The translations under genes were made by a program, and so were the position numbers. A model generated the notes under the pieces. That model was not told the origin of the DNA, searched no databases, and saw nothing but the letters and a program-made list of their open reading frames with translations. This document shows, piece after piece, positions 28,014 through 41,304 of a DNA stretch of 64,000 nt. Numbering within the stretch: position 1 is the first letter of the stretch; each line of letters opens with the position of its first letter. The DNA comes from Marinobacter salinus (GTDB lineage: Bacteria; Pseudomonadota; Gammaproteobacteria; Pseudomonadales; Oleiphilaceae). The stretch is taken from contig NZ_CP017715.1 in assembly GCF_001854125.1 (NCBI RefSeq), positions 3,286,001 to 3,350,000 of the forward strand, read 5' to 3'.

Positions 28014-28901
28014 ATGACTGACACCATGGCGGCGAAGAAACGAGGATTGGGCGAGCGTGGACTGGGCGCATTGCTGGCGGGCTCCAAGGTCAACCTGGAC
28101 CAGGAGCTGAAAGACCACGACGGCGAACTGCGCGAAGTCCCCATCGATCTCATCCAGCGCGGCCGTTTTCAGCCCCGGCGCGACATGGATCCGGCGGCTC
28201 TGCAGGAGTTGGCGGATTCGATTCGTCAGCAGGGGGTCATGCAGCCTGTGGTGGTGCGCCCCATTGCCGAAGGTCGATACGAACTGATTGCCGGTGAGCG
28301 CCGCTGGCGCGCCACCCAGATGGCCCAGCTGGACAGCATCCCCGCCATCATTCGTGACGTGCCTGATGAAGCCGCCATTGCCATGGCGCTCATCGAAAAC
28401 ATCCAGCGTGAAAACCTCAACCCCATTGAGGAAGCGTTTGCCCTCCAGCGGCTTCAGGACGAATTTGGCCTGACCCAGGCCCAGGTTGCCGAGGCTGTGG
28501 GTAAGTCACGTACCACGATCACCAACCTCCTGCGCCTGATCGGGCTGACCGAAGATGTCCGTCTGATGCTTGAACACGGAGACCTGGAGATGGGCCACGG
28601 ACGTGCGATGCTGACGCTGCCACCGGAACAGCAAATGCAGGTGGCAAAACAGGTCGTTGCCAAATCCCTGTCGGTTCGTCAGACCGAAGCGCTCGTGCGA
28701 CGTATCCAGCAGGAGACCCCTGAGAGCAAGGCCGGAAAGAAAACAGCTCCGGACCCGAACATCCGTGCCCTTCAGGACGATCTGGCTGAGCGCCTGGGTG
28801 CCCGGGTTTCGATTGCCCATGGTCAGCGTGGCAAAGGTAAGCTGGTTATTGAGTACAGCTCCCTCGACGAGCTGGACGGCATTCTGGGCCATATCAAGTA
28901 A
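28014..28901 (+). CDS. parB: Chromosome partitioning protein ParB (Spo0J)
   Basis: CTP-dependent DNA clamp that loads at parS sites, 295 residues or 291 if the ATG at 28026 is used (MAAKKRGLGERGLGALLAG, matching homologues better). The N-terminal ParA-contact segment is followed by the CTPase/ParB domain (IDLIQRGRFQPRRDMD, LIAGERRWRA, ENIQRENLNPIEEA), the helix-turn-helix (TQAQVAEAVGKSRTTITNLLRLI) and a C-terminal dimer domain. It is 48 bases downstream of parA. I found no convincing parS site inside this window. Confidence 0.96.
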   Translation: MTDTMAAKKRGLGERGLGALLAGSKVNLDQELKDHDGELREVPIDLIQRGRFQPRRDMDPAALQELADSIRQQGVMQPVVVRPIAEGRYELIAGERRWRATQMAQLDSIPAIIRDVPDEAAIAMALIENIQRENLNPIEEAFALQRLQDEFGLTQAQVAEAVGKSRTTITNLLRLIGLTEDVRLMLEHGDLEMGHGRAMLTLPPEQQMQVAKQVVAKSLSVRQTEALVRRIQQETPESKAGKKTAPDPNIRALQDDLAERLGARVSIAHGQRGKGKLVIEYSSLDELDGILGHIK

Positions 28902-29066
28902 TCCGGCCCGGTTTTCTGCTTCCTTGGTCTCCCCTACGAAAGTTTGTATTCTCACATTCACACAACATGTAGTGTTGTTAATGCAGCTGCCTGTCTATTT
29001 GTGACGAATTCCTTCAAGTTCCCGTTGTTATGCAGGCTGGAACGGATTCTGTGGTGCCGGGTTTTG

Positions 29067-29095
29067 TTGATTCGTGCAGATTGAACACATATAAT
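29067..29095 (+). promoter_or_regulatory. Promoter of the ATP synthase operon
   Basis: TTGATT (29067-29072), 17-base spacer, then a perfect TATAAT (29090-29095), about 75 bases upstream of atpI. This is the strongest sigma70 match noticed in the window and lies in the 270-base parB-atpI gap, which otherwise contains nothing recognisable. Confidence 0.75.
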
Positions 29096-29171
29096 CTGCG
29101 GCGCTCGTGTCGGTGTATTTGTATATTTTTTAAACTGAATCGGTAAACGCACCGTACTCCCCGGGACAAAA

Positions 29172-29573
29172 ATGACGAAGGCAGCTCTGAGTGGCATAGG
29201 CCGCCCGCCCATCGCACGATGGTTTGTAATAGAAAGTGTGATACTTGTCTTCGTTTGCGTGGTGTTTCTGCTGCTACGCGGTCAGGTTTCCGGGTACTCA
29301 GCGCTGGTGGGTGGTCTTATTTTTCTAGTGCCCCACGGTTTTTTTGCGCTCAAGGCATTCCGCTACTCTGGCGCGCGGTCTGCCAGGAAGATCATAAGCT
29401 CTTTTTACCAGGGTGAGGCCGGTAAGCTCATCTTGTGTGCCATCTTCTTTACGATGGCTTTCAAATGGATTCAGCCGCTCGATGTCGCGGCACTTTTTTT
29501 AACATTTGCGATCATGCTGGTCACCAACTGGTTGACGCCGCTTCTGGCGGGCAGCAATACGCAGCGAAGCTAA
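29172..29573 (+). CDS. atpI: ATP synthase protein I
   Basis: Small membrane protein (133 residues) that aids assembly of the c-ring. Four hydrophobic helices are visible (VILVFVCVVFLLLR, ALVGGLIFLVPHGFFALKAF, LILCAIFFTMAF, AALFLTFAIMLVTNWLTPLL). Identification rests on these and its place as first gene of the atp operon, 19 bases before atpB. The sequence is poorly conserved in the family generally. Confidence 0.9.
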   Translation: MTKAALSGIGRPPIARWFVIESVILVFVCVVFLLLRGQVSGYSALVGGLIFLVPHGFFALKAFRYSGARSARKIISSFYQGEAGKLILCAIFFTMAFKWIQPLDVAALFLTFAIMLVTNWLTPLLAGSNTQRS

Positions 29574-29583
29574 CAGGACCTGA

Positions 29584-30477
<894 letters not shown>

Positions 30478-30497
30478 TCGGACACCATTAAGCCGTA

Positions 30498-30810
<313 letters not shown>

Positions 30811-30875
30811 TCGAGTCGCCAGCCGGGCATAACCCGGTCAGATGATTCTTAACAACACAGGCGAGAGGTGAAGAC

Positions 30876-31346
30876 GTGAACATTAATTTGACGATGATTG
30901 GTCAAGCCATCGCGTTCTTTATCTTTGTCGTTTTCTGCATGAAATATGTGTGGCCACCTATTATGGCCGCACTGCAGGAACGTCAAAAGAAGATCGCTGA
31001 CGGACTGGCTGCCTCAGACCGCGCTTCGCGCGATCTGGAACTGGCTCAGGAAAAGTCAGCTCAGGAACTGCGTGAAGCCAAACAGCAAGCCGCCGGCCTT
31101 ATTGAACAGGCCAACAAGCGTGCAGCCCAAATTGTGGAAGCATCAAAAGATGACGCCCGCAAGGAAGGTGAAAAGCTGATTGAGCAGGCCAAGGCCGAAA
31201 TTGAACAGGAGCGTAATCAGGCTCGTGACGCCTTGCGAGCAGAAGTTGCCGCAATCGCTGTTGCTGGCGCTGAGAAGATCCTGGAGACCTCTGTCGATGC
31301 CTCCAAGCACAACGAAATGTTGGAAAAACTGGCGGCAGAACTTTAA
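30876..31346 (+). CDS. atpF: ATP synthase F0 subunit b
   Basis: Peripheral stalk subunit (156 residues): one N-terminal membrane helix ([20 protein letters not shown]), then a long charged helix rich in A, E, K and Q that dimerises. Length equals the E. coli protein. A single b gene is present, so the stalk is a b homodimer. atpH follows after 15 bases. Confidence 0.97.
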   Translation: MNINLTMIGQAIAFFIFVVFCMKYVWPPIMAALQERQKKIADGLAASDRASRDLELAQEKSAQELREAKQQAAGLIEQANKRAAQIVEASKDDARKEGEKLIEQAKAEIEQERNQARDALRAEVAAIAVAGAEKILETSVDASKHNEMLEKLAAEL

Positions 31347-31361
31347 ACGACGAGGTTCATC

Positions 31362-31898
31362 ATGGCAGAACTGAGAACGCTGGCCCGTCCATACGCAAAA
31401 GCAGCATTCAAGGCCGCCCAGGAGCACGAACAACTGGCTGAGTGGTCCCAAGTGCTGACGATTGCCGGACAGGTCACCGCGAACAAAAGCATTCGACAGC
31501 TTCTCGCGAATCCGGGTCTGGAAGAGCAGAAGAAAGCCGAGCTGGTCCTTGAGGTCGCCGAAGAGGGCGTCACCGAGCAGGTTCGCAATTTCTTCATGGT
31601 ACTGGCAGAAAATCGTCGGCTGACTCTTCTTCCCGAGATTTCAGCGCTCTTCAACATGTACCGGGCTGATCTGGAGCGCACTGTTGATATCGAAGTTACC
31701 GCAGCTTTCGAGCTGACGGACGAACAGCAACAGAAGCTCGCCCAGGCACTCTCGACTAAACTCGAGCGGAAAGTGTCACTCGCAGCGTCATTGGACAAGT
31801 CTCTGATTGGCGGTGCAGTCATTCGCACCGGCGATCTGGTCATAGACGCATCTGTACGCGGAAAGCTGACCAAACTGGCCGACGCTCTGGGCTCCTGA
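31362..31898 (+). CDS. atpH: ATP synthase F1 subunit delta
   Basis: Subunit (178 residues) linking the top of F1 to the b stalk. It starts [20 protein letters not shown], the family signature, with a helical N-domain and the C-terminal motif [20 protein letters not shown]. It is 28 bases upstream of atpA. Confidence 0.97.
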   Translation: MAELRTLARPYAKAAFKAAQEHEQLAEWSQVLTIAGQVTANKSIRQLLANPGLEEQKKAELVLEVAEEGVTEQVRNFFMVLAENRRLTLLPEISALFNMYRADLERTVDIEVTAAFELTDEQQQKLAQALSTKLERKVSLAASLDKSLIGGAVIRTGDLVIDASVRGKLTKLADALGS

Positions 31899-31926
31899 TT
31901 TCAGCACAAGGTTTGAGGATATTGGC

Positions 31927-33471
31927 ATGCAGCAACTGAATCCATCCGAGATCAGTGACATCATCAAGAAGAGAATCGAGAAACTCGACATCTCTTCCGA
32001 AGCAAAAAACGAAGGTACGATCCTGTCCGTTTCCGACGGTATCGTGCTGATTCACGGTCTTGCCGACGTTATGTACGGCGAGATGATTGAATTTGCCAAC
32101 GGCATCTTCGGTATGGCGCTGAACCTTGAGCGCGATTCCGTAGGTGCGGTTGTGCTGGGTGACTACGAAGGTCTGGCAGAAGGCCAGAAGGTACGTTGTA
32201 CCGGTCGTATCCTGGAAGTTCCGGTTGGTCCGGAACTGATGGGCCGCGTTGTCGACTCACTCGGTAACCCGATCGACGGCAAGGGCGAACTGGGCACTAG
32301 CCTGACCTCCCCGATCGAGAAGGTTGCGCCGGGCGTTATCGAGCGTCAATCCGTTGATGAGCCGGTTCAGACTGGTCTGAAAGCGATTGACACCATGGTG
32401 CCAATCGGTCGCGGCCAGCGTGAGCTGATCATCGGTGACCGTCAGATCGGTAAGACCGCGGTTGCTATCGACGCGATCATCAACCAGAAAGACTCCGGCA
32501 TCAAGTGTATCTATGTTGCCGTAGGTCAGAAGCAGTCTTCCATTGCCGCCGTTGTGCGCAAGCTGGAAGAGCACGGCGCCATGGACCATACCATTGTGGT
32601 TGCCGCCGGTGCTGCGGATCCCGCCGCTACCCAGTTCCTGGCACCTTACGCCGGTACCTCCATGGGGGAATACTTCCGTGACCGTGGCGAAGACGCACTG
32701 ATCATTTACGATGATCTGTCCAAGCAGGCTGTCGCCTATCGTCAGATCTCCCTGCTCCTGCGTCGTCCGCCGGGCCGTGAAGCCTACCCAGGTGACGTTT
32801 TCTACCTGCACTCACGTCTGCTGGAGCGCGCGTCCCGCGTTAACGCTGATTACGTTGAGAAGTTCACCGACGGTAAAGTGAAAGGCAAGACCGGTTCCCT
32901 GACCGCGCTGCCGATCATCGAAACCCAGGCCGGCGACGTCTCTGCGTTCGTACCGACCAACGTGATCTCCATCACCGACGGGCAGATCTTCCTGGAAACC
33001 AACCTGTTCAACTCCGGTATTCGTCCGGCAATGAACGCGGGTGTATCTGTATCCCGTGTGGGTGGTTCCGCTCAAACGAAGATCATGAAGAAGCTCGGCG
33101 GTAACATCCGTCTGGCTCTGGCCCAGTATCGTGAACTGGCTGCGTTCGCCCAGTTTGCTTCGGATCTTGACGAAGCAACCCGGAAGCAGCTTGAGCACGG
33201 TCAGCGTGTTACGGAACTCATGAAGCAGAACCAGTACAGCCCGATGTCTGTGGCTGAAATGGGTACGGTTCTGTTTGCAGCCAACGAAGGCTTCCTGGAC
33301 GACGTTGATGTCGACAAGGTGGTTAAGTTCGAAGCGCAGTTGCTGGACTGGATGCGCGCCGAGCAGAAAGACCTCCTCGCGAAAATCAACGAGAAAGGCG
33401 ATTTCAACGATGAAATCGCTGCCGGCCTGAAAGCTGCACTTGAGAAATTCAAGACCACTCAGAGCTGGTAA
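31927..33471 (+). CDS. atpA: ATP synthase F1 subunit alpha
   Basis: Non-catalytic nucleotide-binding subunit, 514 residues. The P-loop [15 protein letters not shown] is near residues 170-184, with [15 protein letters not shown] before it and the arginine finger region [17 protein letters not shown] near 365. It begins [20 protein letters not shown], the delta-contact helix. A terminator-like hairpin separates it from atpG, unusual inside this operon. Confidence 0.98.
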   Translation: MQQLNPSEISDIIKKRIEKLDISSEAKNEGTILSVSDGIVLIHGLADVMYGEMIEFANGIFGMALNLERDSVGAVVLGDYEGLAEGQKVRCTGRILEVPVGPELMGRVVDSLGNPIDGKGELGTSLTSPIEKVAPGVIERQSVDEPVQTGLKAIDTMVPIGRGQRELIIGDRQIGKTAVAIDAIINQKDSGIKCIYVAVGQKQSSIAAVVRKLEEHGAMDHTIVVAAGAADPAATQFLAPYAGTSMGEYFRDRGEDALIIYDDLSKQAVAYRQISLLLRRPPGREAYPGDVFYLHSRLLERASRVNADYVEKFTDGKVKGKTGSLTALPIIETQAGDVSAFVPTNVISITDGQIFLETNLFNSGIRPAMNAGVSVSRVGGSAQTKIMKKLGGNIRLALAQYRELAAFAQFASDLDEATRKQLEHGQRVTELMKQNQYSPMSVAEMGTVLFAANEGFLDDVDVDKVVKFEAQLLDWMRAEQKDLLAKINEKGDFNDEIAAGLKAALEKFKTTQSW

Positions 33472-33478
33472 GAAAACG

Positions 33479-33508
33479 GGCCTGCGACCTTGGTCGCGGG
33501 CCGATTTT
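33479..33508 (+). terminator. Terminator-like hairpin between atpA and atpG
   Basis: GGCCTGCGACC (33479-33489) pairs with GGTCGCGGGCC (33492-33502) through one G-U pair and a tight loop, followed by GATTTTCG. It is likely a partial terminator or an RNA stability element that sets the atpA to atpG ratio, since atpGDC must still be read through. Confidence 0.55.
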
Positions 33509-33546
33509 CGTAGCAATGAGTGTCTAACTTGAGAAGGCAGTGAGTT

Positions 33547-34410
33547 ATGGCCGTCGGCAAAGAAATACGTAACCAGATTTCAAGCATCAAGAGCACGCAG
33601 AAGATCACCAGCGCCATGGAAATGGTAGCGGCGAGTAAGATGCGTAAAGCTCAGGAACGCATGCAGGCAACACGCCCGTATGCCGAAAAGATGCGTCAGG
33701 TGATCGGGCACATTGCCAAGGCGAACGCTCAGTACAAGCATCCCTTTATGGTCGACCGTGAGGTTAAGCGCGTTGGCTATATTGTGGTGTCCACTGACCG
33801 TGGCCTCTGTGGTGGTCTGAACGCCAATCTGTTCAAAGCGCTTGTCCGTGAAATGCGAGCGTGGAAAGAGAAAGGAGTGGAGGCTGATCTGTGCGCCATC
33901 GGGCAGAAAGGCGCCTCCTTTTTCCAGAGCTATGGTGGCAATGTCGTTGCGGCATTGACCCATTTGGGAGACAGCCCGAGCTCTGAAAAACTCATCGGCA
34001 ACGTCAAGGTCATGCTGGATTCGTTCTCTGAAGGCAAGATTGATCGCCTTTATGTGGTGAGCAACGAATTCGTTAACACCATGACTCAAAGCCCGAAGGT
34101 GGAGCAGTTACTGCCCCTGCCCGAGAGCGATGACGAAGAAGAGATCAAGAACCAGTGGGATTATCTCTACGAGCCCGATGCCAGGCAGATCCTCGATGGC
34201 CTTCTGCCACGTTTCATTGAATCCCAGGTGTACCAGGGTGTGGTAGAAAATCTGGCATGTGAACAGGCTGCCCGGATGATCGCCATGAAGAGCGCAACTG
34301 ATAACGCCGGTGACATTATGGACGAGCTTCAGTTGGCCTATAACAAGGCGCGTCAGGCAGCTATCACCCAAGAGATTTCGGAGATTGTGAGCGGCGCGGC
34401 TTCGGTCTGA
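33547..34410 (+). CDS. atpG: ATP synthase F1 subunit gamma
   Basis: Central rotor shaft, 287 residues. Both terminal helices of the coiled coil are recognisable: N-terminal [20 protein letters not shown] and C-terminal [20 protein letters not shown]. The middle motif [16 protein letters not shown] is typical. 75 bases separate it from atpA and hold a hairpin. Confidence 0.98.
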   Translation: MAVGKEIRNQISSIKSTQKITSAMEMVAASKMRKAQERMQATRPYAEKMRQVIGHIAKANAQYKHPFMVDREVKRVGYIVVSTDRGLCGGLNANLFKALVREMRAWKEKGVEADLCAIGQKGASFFQSYGGNVVAALTHLGDSPSSEKLIGNVKVMLDSFSEGKIDRLYVVSNEFVNTMTQSPKVEQLLPLPESDDEEEIKNQWDYLYEPDARQILDGLLPRFIESQVYQGVVENLACEQAARMIAMKSATDNAGDIMDELQLAYNKARQAAITQEISEIVSGAASV

Positions 34411-34447
34411 TCCCGCAAGCAATCCAACTGGTTTTATTGACTACTAA

Positions 34448-35860
<1,413 letters not shown>

Positions 35861-35907
35861 TCTGAGCCGTTGCGCTTGTTTCCGGATCGATCAGAGAGGC
35901 AACTGAC

Positions 35908-36330
35908 ATGGGTATGACCGTGCATTGTGATGTGGTAAGTGCCGAAACAAAGATCTATTCCGGATTGGTTGAAATGCTGATCGCAGCGGGTACTGAAGGT
36001 GACCTGGGTATTGCCCCGGGTCACGCTCCGCTGCTGACCCAGCTGAAGCCGGGCCCCATTCGGATCATCAAGCAGGGTGGTGAAGAAGAAATTCTTTACG
36101 TGTCCGGCGGATATCTGGAAGTCCAGGCCAATCTGGTGACTTTGCTGGCTGATACTGCGGTTCGCGCCAAGGATGTGGACGAAGCCGCAGCGCTTGAGGC
36201 ACAGAAAGAAGCCGAGAAAGCACTTGCCAACAAGACCGGTGAATTCGAGTACTCCCGTGCCGCTGCAGAGTTGGCCGAAGCTGTTGCTCAGCTTCGCACC
36301 ATCCAGCAGCTGCGCAACAAAATGCGCTAA
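35908..36330 (+). CDS. atpC: ATP synthase F1 subunit epsilon
   Basis: Regulatory rotor subunit (140 residues): beta-sandwich domain ([20 protein letters not shown], then [19 protein letters not shown]) followed by a two-helix C-terminal arm (about 90-140) that can inhibit ATP hydrolysis. It is the last gene of the operon, before a composite terminator. Confidence 0.97.
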   Translation: MGMTVHCDVVSAETKIYSGLVEMLIAAGTEGDLGIAPGHAPLLTQLKPGPIRIIKQGGEEEILYVSGGYLEVQANLVTLLADTAVRAKDVDEAAALEAQKEAEKALANKTGEFEYSRAAAELAEAVAQLRTIQQLRNKMR

Positions 36331-36382
36331 GCGTTTCTGTTTCGGGTTTGCCGAACACCAAAGCCGCATCCTGAGCGGCTGG

Positions 36383-36433
36383 AAAACCAACGAACTGCGT
36401 TGGGAATCCGGCCCCCTGGGTTGCGGTTTTTTT
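36383..36433 (+). terminator. Terminator of the ATP synthase operon
   Basis: A compound structure: CCAACG/CGTTGG (36387-36403) is nested in a longer pairing of AAAACCAAC with GTTGCGGTTTT (a two-base bulge), ending in seven T residues at 36427-36433. It lies about 50 bases before the glmU start. Confidence 0.65.
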
Positions 36434-36479
36434 GTTTATTAACACAAGAATCCAGATACACCGGGAGTCTGAATTGTCC

Positions 36480-37847
36480 ATGAGCCCGTTACACGTTGTG
36501 ATCCTGGCTGCGGGTCAGGGTTCGCGAATGAAATCCGCGTTGCCCAAAGTCCTGCATGCGGTGGCAGGTCAGCCCATGCTGCACCATGTCATTGATACCG
36601 CTAAGCAGCTTGGCGCGCAGAAAATTCATACTGTGATTGGCCATGGCGCCGATCAAGTCCGTGCCATAACCTCCGAGGCGTCGGTGAACTGGGTTGTCCA
36701 GAGCGAACAACTGGGCACCGGACACGCCGTCGCCCAGGCGCTCCCGGATCTGCCCGATGACGCGCGGGTACTGATTCTGTACGGTGATGTGCCCCTTACC
36801 CGTCCGGAAACCCTGGAAGCCATGGTTGGAGAACTGGACGATCAGACTCTCGGGCTTTTGACCGTGACCCTGGGCAATCCCAATGGTTATGGCCGGATTA
36901 TCCGGGACGACGCAGGCCAGGTGATTTCGATTGTCGAGCAGAAAGACGCCAGTGACCAGCAACTGGCGATCCGGGAGGTCAATACCGGTATTCTTGCGGT
37001 TTCTGCCAAACATTTGAAGTCCTGGCTTCCAGCCCTGTCTAACGCGAACGCCCAGGGGGAGTATTACCTGACCGATATCATTGCCATGGCTGTGGACAAC
37101 GGCCTGTCGATCTCGGTGTCCCAGCCTGGTGACGCGTTTGAAGTTCAGGGTGTGAACAACCGGCTCCAGCTCTCTGAGCTCGAACGCTGGTATCAGCGTC
37201 AGCAAGCGGAACGGCTGATGACCGAGGGCGCTACCCTGGCTGATCCGGCCCGTGTTGATGTCCGGGGAGAGCTCACCATCGGCAACGACATCCTGATCGA
37301 TGTGAATGTGGTGTTCGAGGGCAAGGTTGAGATTGGCAACCAGGTTTCGATTGGACCGGGGTGTGTGATCAAGGATACCCGTATCGCCGATGGAGCCCGG
37401 ATCCGGGCACACAGCGTTATCGAGGGCGCCAGTGTTGGTGCCAACGCCGAGATCGGACCGTTTGCCCGTTTGCGCCCGGGAACGGAACTGGCGGCAAATA
37501 CAAAAGTTGGCAACTTTGTGGAAACCAAAAAGGCCGTGGTGGGTGAAGGCAGCAAGATCAATCACCTCAGTTATGTCGGCGATGCCTCACTGGGCCGTAA
37601 TGTAAATGTGGGTGCGGGCACCATCACCTGCAATTATGATGGTGTGAACAAATACCGGACCGTTATTGGTGACGGCGTCTTTGTCGGTTCGAACACCTCT
37701 CTGGTTGCCCCGGTGACGGTGGCCACAGACGCAACCATTGGTGCAGGCTCCACCATTACCCGTGACGTCGCAGACACAGAGCTTGCGGTTGCACGGGGTC
37801 GTCAGCGCAATATCTCGGGCTGGGAACGGCCGAAGAAAACTGATTGA
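36480..37847 (+). CDS. glmU: Bifunctional UDP-GlcNAc pyrophosphorylase / glucosamine-1-phosphate acetyltransferase
   Basis: Makes UDP-N-acetylglucosamine for peptidoglycan and LPS. The N-terminal uridyltransferase domain has [20 protein letters not shown], and the C-terminal left-handed beta helix shows the hexapeptide repeats up to [14 protein letters not shown]. 455 residues from ATG 36480. An in-frame TTG at 36474 has GGGAG at six bases, against twelve for the ATG, so translation may begin two codons earlier. It pairs with glmS downstream (26 bases), the previous enzyme of the pathway. Confidence 0.97.
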   Translation: MSPLHVVILAAGQGSRMKSALPKVLHAVAGQPMLHHVIDTAKQLGAQKIHTVIGHGADQVRAITSEASVNWVVQSEQLGTGHAVAQALPDLPDDARVLILYGDVPLTRPETLEAMVGELDDQTLGLLTVTLGNPNGYGRIIRDDAGQVISIVEQKDASDQQLAIREVNTGILAVSAKHLKSWLPALSNANAQGEYYLTDIIAMAVDNGLSISVSQPGDAFEVQGVNNRLQLSELERWYQRQQAERLMTEGATLADPARVDVRGELTIGNDILIDVNVVFEGKVEIGNQVSIGPGCVIKDTRIADGARIRAHSVIEGASVGANAEIGPFARLRPGTELAANTKVGNFVETKKAVVGEGSKINHLSYVGDASLGRNVNVGAGTITCNYDGVNKYRTVIGDGVFVGSNTSLVAPVTVATDATIGAGSTITRDVADTELAVARGRQRNISGWERPKKTD

Positions 37848-37873
37848 AACGTTAACAGACAGGTGAAAACAGC

Positions 37874-39706
37874 ATGTGTGGGATAGTAGGTGCGGTTTCG
37901 GAAAGGGACGTTCAGGGCATTCTTCTCGAGGGTCTGCGCCGTCTTGAATACCGTGGGTATGACTCTGCCGGTATGGCCATCATTGACGGCGGGAGCATTG
38001 TCCAGCGTGCCCGTGAGGTTGGCAAGGTGGCCTCACTGGCGGAAGCGATTGACGCCAACCCGCTTTCCGGCCACCTGGGTATTGCCCATACCCGCTGGGC
38101 CACCCATGGCGAGCCCTCGCAGCTTAACGCTCACCCGCACATGTCCGGGGATCGTCTGGCCATCGTTCACAACGGCATCATTGAGAACTATCAGGAGCTC
38201 CGGGAAGAACTGAAGGCGGACGGTTTCGAGTTTACTTCCCAGACCGATACCGAGGTTGTGGCCCATCTGATCGAGAAGACCTACCGCGAACTCGGCAGCC
38301 TCTATGATTCGGTTAAAGCCGCCATTGCGCGTCTGCGCGGTGCCTATGCGCTGGCCGTCGTCCATGCCGATGAGCCAGATCGGCTCGTGGTTTGCCGCGA
38401 GGGCAGCCCGCTGGTTATTGGTGTCGGTATCGGAGAAAACTTTATCGCCTCGGACCAGCTGGCGCTGCTGCCGGTAACCGACCGGTTCATGTTTCTCGAA
38501 GAGGGCGATATTGCCGATATCCGCAAGGACAAGATCGTCATTCATGACCGTGAAGGGACTCCGGTCGAGCGCCAGATTACCCGCTTCGAGCATGGCACTG
38601 ATTCGGCCGACAAGGGCGAATACCGTCACTTCATGCTCAAGGAAATCTACGAGCAGCCAAAAGTGATCAAAGCCACCATGGAAGGCCGGATTACCGATAC
38701 CCGCGTGCTCGAGCAGGCGCTCGGTACCGAGGCAGCCAACTTGCTTGAGAACGTCAATCACGTTCAGATCATTGCCTGTGGCACCAGTTACCACGCCGGC
38801 ATGGTCGCCCGATACTGGATTGAGGAACTGGCCGGTGTGGCCTGTTCGGTTGAGGTGGCTTCGGAGTTTCGCTACCGCAAGCACGTCATTCAGAAGGACA
38901 CTCTGTTCCTGTGCATCTCCCAGTCCGGTGAAACCGCCGATACGCTGGCGGCGCTTCGGCAGGCCAAGAAAGCTGGCTTCCGTGCCGCGATGGCCATCTG
39001 CAATGTCCCGGGCAGCTCTCTGGTCCGGGAATCCGATCTGGTGATCATGACCCAGGCTGGCCCGGAAATTGGTGTCGCATCCACCAAGGCATTCACCACC
39101 CAGCTCACCGCGCTGCTGATTTTCACCCTCGCCCTGGCGCGCCATAATGGCCTGTCCGAGGAACGGGAAGCGGACATCGTGAAGGCAATTCACCTGTTAC
39201 CCGGTCAGGTCGACCAGGTGCTGGCTCTGGACGGCGATATTGCCGAAATGTCCAAGGCGTTTATGGACAAGAATCACAGCCTGTTCCTGGGCCGCGGGTC
39301 CCAGTTCCCGGTGGCGCTTGAAGGCGCCCTCAAGCTGAAGGAAATCTCTTACATCCACGCCGAAGCCTATCCGGCCGGTGAGCTTAAGCATGGACCGCTG
39401 GCGCTGGTGGACAGTGAAATGCCGGTGGTGACTGTGGCGCCGAATAATGACCTGGTGGAAAAGCTGAAATCCAACCTGGAAGAGGTCCGCGCCCGTGGAG
39501 GGGAGCTGTTTGTTTTTGCCGACAGTGCAGCGGATGTAAAAGCGGAAGAGAACATCCACGTGATGCAGCTTCCGTCTGTCCACGAGATTACCGCTCCCAT
39601 CGTTTACACGGTACCGCTGCAGTTGCTGTCCTATCACGTTGCCGTCCTGAAAGGTACGGACGTGGACCAGCCACGGAACCTCGCCAAGAGTGTGACCGTG
39701 GAATAG
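37874..39706 (+). CDS. glmS: Glutamine-fructose-6-phosphate aminotransferase (isomerizing)
   Basis: First committed step of hexosamine synthesis, 610 residues. The nucleophile Cys2 is in [15 protein letters not shown]; glutaminase motifs RWATHGEP and HNGIIENY follow; two SIS domains ([30 protein letters not shown]) bind the sugar; it ends [11 protein letters not shown] as usual. The downstream 73 bases before the riboswitch show no obvious terminator. Confidence 0.98.
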   Translation: MCGIVGAVSERDVQGILLEGLRRLEYRGYDSAGMAIIDGGSIVQRAREVGKVASLAEAIDANPLSGHLGIAHTRWATHGEPSQLNAHPHMSGDRLAIVHNGIIENYQELREELKADGFEFTSQTDTEVVAHLIEKTYRELGSLYDSVKAAIARLRGAYALAVVHADEPDRLVVCREGSPLVIGVGIGENFIASDQLALLPVTDRFMFLEEGDIADIRKDKIVIHDREGTPVERQITRFEHGTDSADKGEYRHFMLKEIYEQPKVIKATMEGRITDTRVLEQALGTEAANLLENVNHVQIIACGTSYHAGMVARYWIEELAGVACSVEVASEFRYRKHVIQKDTLFLCISQSGETADTLAALRQAKKAGFRAAMAICNVPGSSLVRESDLVIMTQAGPEIGVASTKAFTTQLTALLIFTLALARHNGLSEEREADIVKAIHLLPGQVDQVLALDGDIAEMSKAFMDKNHSLFLGRGSQFPVALEGALKLKEISYIHAEAYPAGELKHGPLALVDSEMPVVTVAPNNDLVEKLKSNLEEVRARGGELFVFADSAADVKAEENIHVMQLPSVHEITAPIVYTVPLQLLSYHVAVLKGTDVDQPRNLAKSVTVE

Positions 39707-39780
39707 AGCTTTTGTGAAACTGATTGATATTTGCTATTTTGCGAAGCAGGTCAGTTTTGCAGCAACTGCAAATCAGACGT

Positions 39781-39981
39781 GTTAGCGGGAGAGACCGTGC
39801 CACAAAGACTGTGTGACACGGCGCCGAAGGAGCAACTGCCCCGGAAACTCTCAGGCAAACGGACCGCTAACATGCTTACTTTCCGAAGAGCTGCCGACGA
39901 CCGCGTCAGTCGGTACACCGAAGGAGCAAACCGCCGATTCTGTTGAATCGGCGTGTGAATCTCTCAGGTTCCATGACGGAA
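39781..39981 (+). ncRNA. Tandem glycine riboswitch
   Basis: Two consecutive glycine aptamers. The first spans 39781-39871, closed by GTTAGCGG/CCGCTAAC, with GGGAGAGACC, CGCCGAAGGAGCAA and AAACTCTCAGGCA. The second spans 39881-39981, closed by TTCCG/CGGAA, with ACCGAAGGAGCAAACCG and AATCTCTCAGG. These are the hallmark glycine-aptamer strings and the two-aptamer layout is typical. An 8-bp hairpin (39988-39995 with 40004-40011) follows before the start codon at 40041 and may be the expression platform. In this arrangement glycine usually turns expression on. Confidence 0.93.
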
Positions 39982-40040
39982 GGGGTGCTTTCTACCGCGT
40001 TGTGTAGAGAGGGGACCCTGGACGCTCCCTGGAGATTTGT

Positions 40041-41285
40041 ATGAAGAGAATTGCAGTTATCGGCGGTGGTATCACCGGTATCACGACCGCTTACACTCTG
40101 GCCAAGCGTGGCCTGGATGTCACCGTTTACGAAAAGCACCGTTATGCGGCGATGGAAACATCCTTCGCCAACGGTGGTCAGCTGTCGGCCTCCAATGCCG
40201 AGGTCTGGAACAACTGGCAGACCGTGGCCAAGGGCATGAAGTGGATGCTCCACAGTGATGCGCCCCTGCTGGTCAATCCCAAGCCTTCCTGGCACAAGCT
40301 GAGCTGGTTTGCGGAGTTCGTCGCCGCGATCCCCCAGTATGAGAACAACACCACCGAAACTGCCCGCCTGGCAATTGCTGCTCGCGACCATCTGTTTGCA
40401 TGGGCGCAGGAAGAAGGCATCGATTTCGACCTGAAGAAGCAGGGCATCCTGCATATCTATCGTGACAAGGCCGGCTTCGACCATGCCGCGAACGTCTCGA
40501 AGCTTTTGGCCGCCGGAGGCCTGGAGCGTCGGCCCGTTACCCCCGAAGAGATGAAGGCGATCGAACCCACCTTGGCCGGCACCTATTACGGTGGTTTTTT
40601 CACCGAGAGCGACTCTACCGGTGATATCCACAAGTTCACCAATGGTCTGGCTGAGGCGATCCAGCGTTTAGGGGTTAAAACCTGCTACGGACACACCGTG
40701 ACCGAACTCAGCGCGGATCAGAACAGCGCCTGGGTGACCGCCTACGATGGCGAACAGCAAAACCGGGACACCTTTGATGGCGTCGTGATTTGTGCGGGCG
40801 TTGGCAGTCGGGCACTCGCTGCCAAGCTGGGAGACCGGGTCAACATCTACCCGGTCAAAGGCTATTCCATCACGGTTGAGCTCGACGACGAAGCCTCTCA
40901 GCAGGCCGCGCCGACCGTCAGTCTGCTGGACGACGCCACCAAGCTCGTGACCAGCCGGCTTGGCGATGACCGGTTCCGTGTTGCCGGAACGGCTGAATTC
41001 AACGGGTATAATCGCAATATCCGGGATGACCGGATCAAGCCGCTCACCCGCTGGGTTGAGCAATGCTTCCCCGGGGTCAGTACCCGACGTGTCGTACCTT
41101 GGGCGGGACTGCGCCCGATGCTGCCCAACATGATGCCGCGGGTGGGACCGGGCAGTCTGCCAACGGTGTTCTACAACACCGGCCATGGCCACTTGGGCTG
41201 GACCCTTTCGGCGATTACCGCCGAGATGCTGGCCGATGCCGTTGAGACGGTCACGTCGGGCCTGAGTCTGAGCCCTGCTGGTTAA
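40041..41285 (+). CDS. dadA: D-amino acid dehydrogenase / glycine oxidase-like flavoenzyme (DadA family)
   Basis: FAD-dependent deaminating enzyme of 414 residues, membrane-associated and feeding electrons to the respiratory chain. FAD motif KRIAVIGGGITGITTAYTLA at the N-terminus, followed by FANGGQLSASNAEVWNNW, and the C-terminal LRPMLPNMMPRVGPG and GHGHLGWTLSAITAEML, as in DadA. DadA oxidises D-alanine and other D-amino acids; the glycine riboswitch upstream suggests that glycine may be a physiological substrate or signal. No alanine racemase (dadX) is adjacent, so the exact substrate is open. Confidence 0.88.
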   Translation: MKRIAVIGGGITGITTAYTLAKRGLDVTVYEKHRYAAMETSFANGGQLSASNAEVWNNWQTVAKGMKWMLHSDAPLLVNPKPSWHKLSWFAEFVAAIPQYENNTTETARLAIAARDHLFAWAQEEGIDFDLKKQGILHIYRDKAGFDHAANVSKLLAAGGLERRPVTPEEMKAIEPTLAGTYYGGFFTESDSTGDIHKFTNGLAEAIQRLGVKTCYGHTVTELSADQNSAWVTAYDGEQQNRDTFDGVVICAGVGSRALAAKLGDRVNIYPVKGYSITVELDDEASQQAAPTVSLLDDATKLVTSRLGDDRFRVAGTAEFNGYNRNIRDDRIKPLTRWVEQCFPGVSTRRVVPWAGLRPMLPNMMPRVGPGSLPTVFYNTGHGHLGWTLSAITAEMLADAVETVTSGLSLSPAG

Positions 41286-41287
41286 CT

Positions 41288-41304
41288 AGCGGGCTTAGCC
41301 CGCT
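41288..41304. terminator. Bidirectional hairpin between dadA and the marR gene
   Basis: AGCGGGC (41288-41294), TTA, GCCCGCT (41298-41304): a perfect 7-bp stem between two convergent genes, overlapping the marR stop. No real T-tract on either side, so it may act as a transcript-end stabiliser. Confidence 0.5.
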
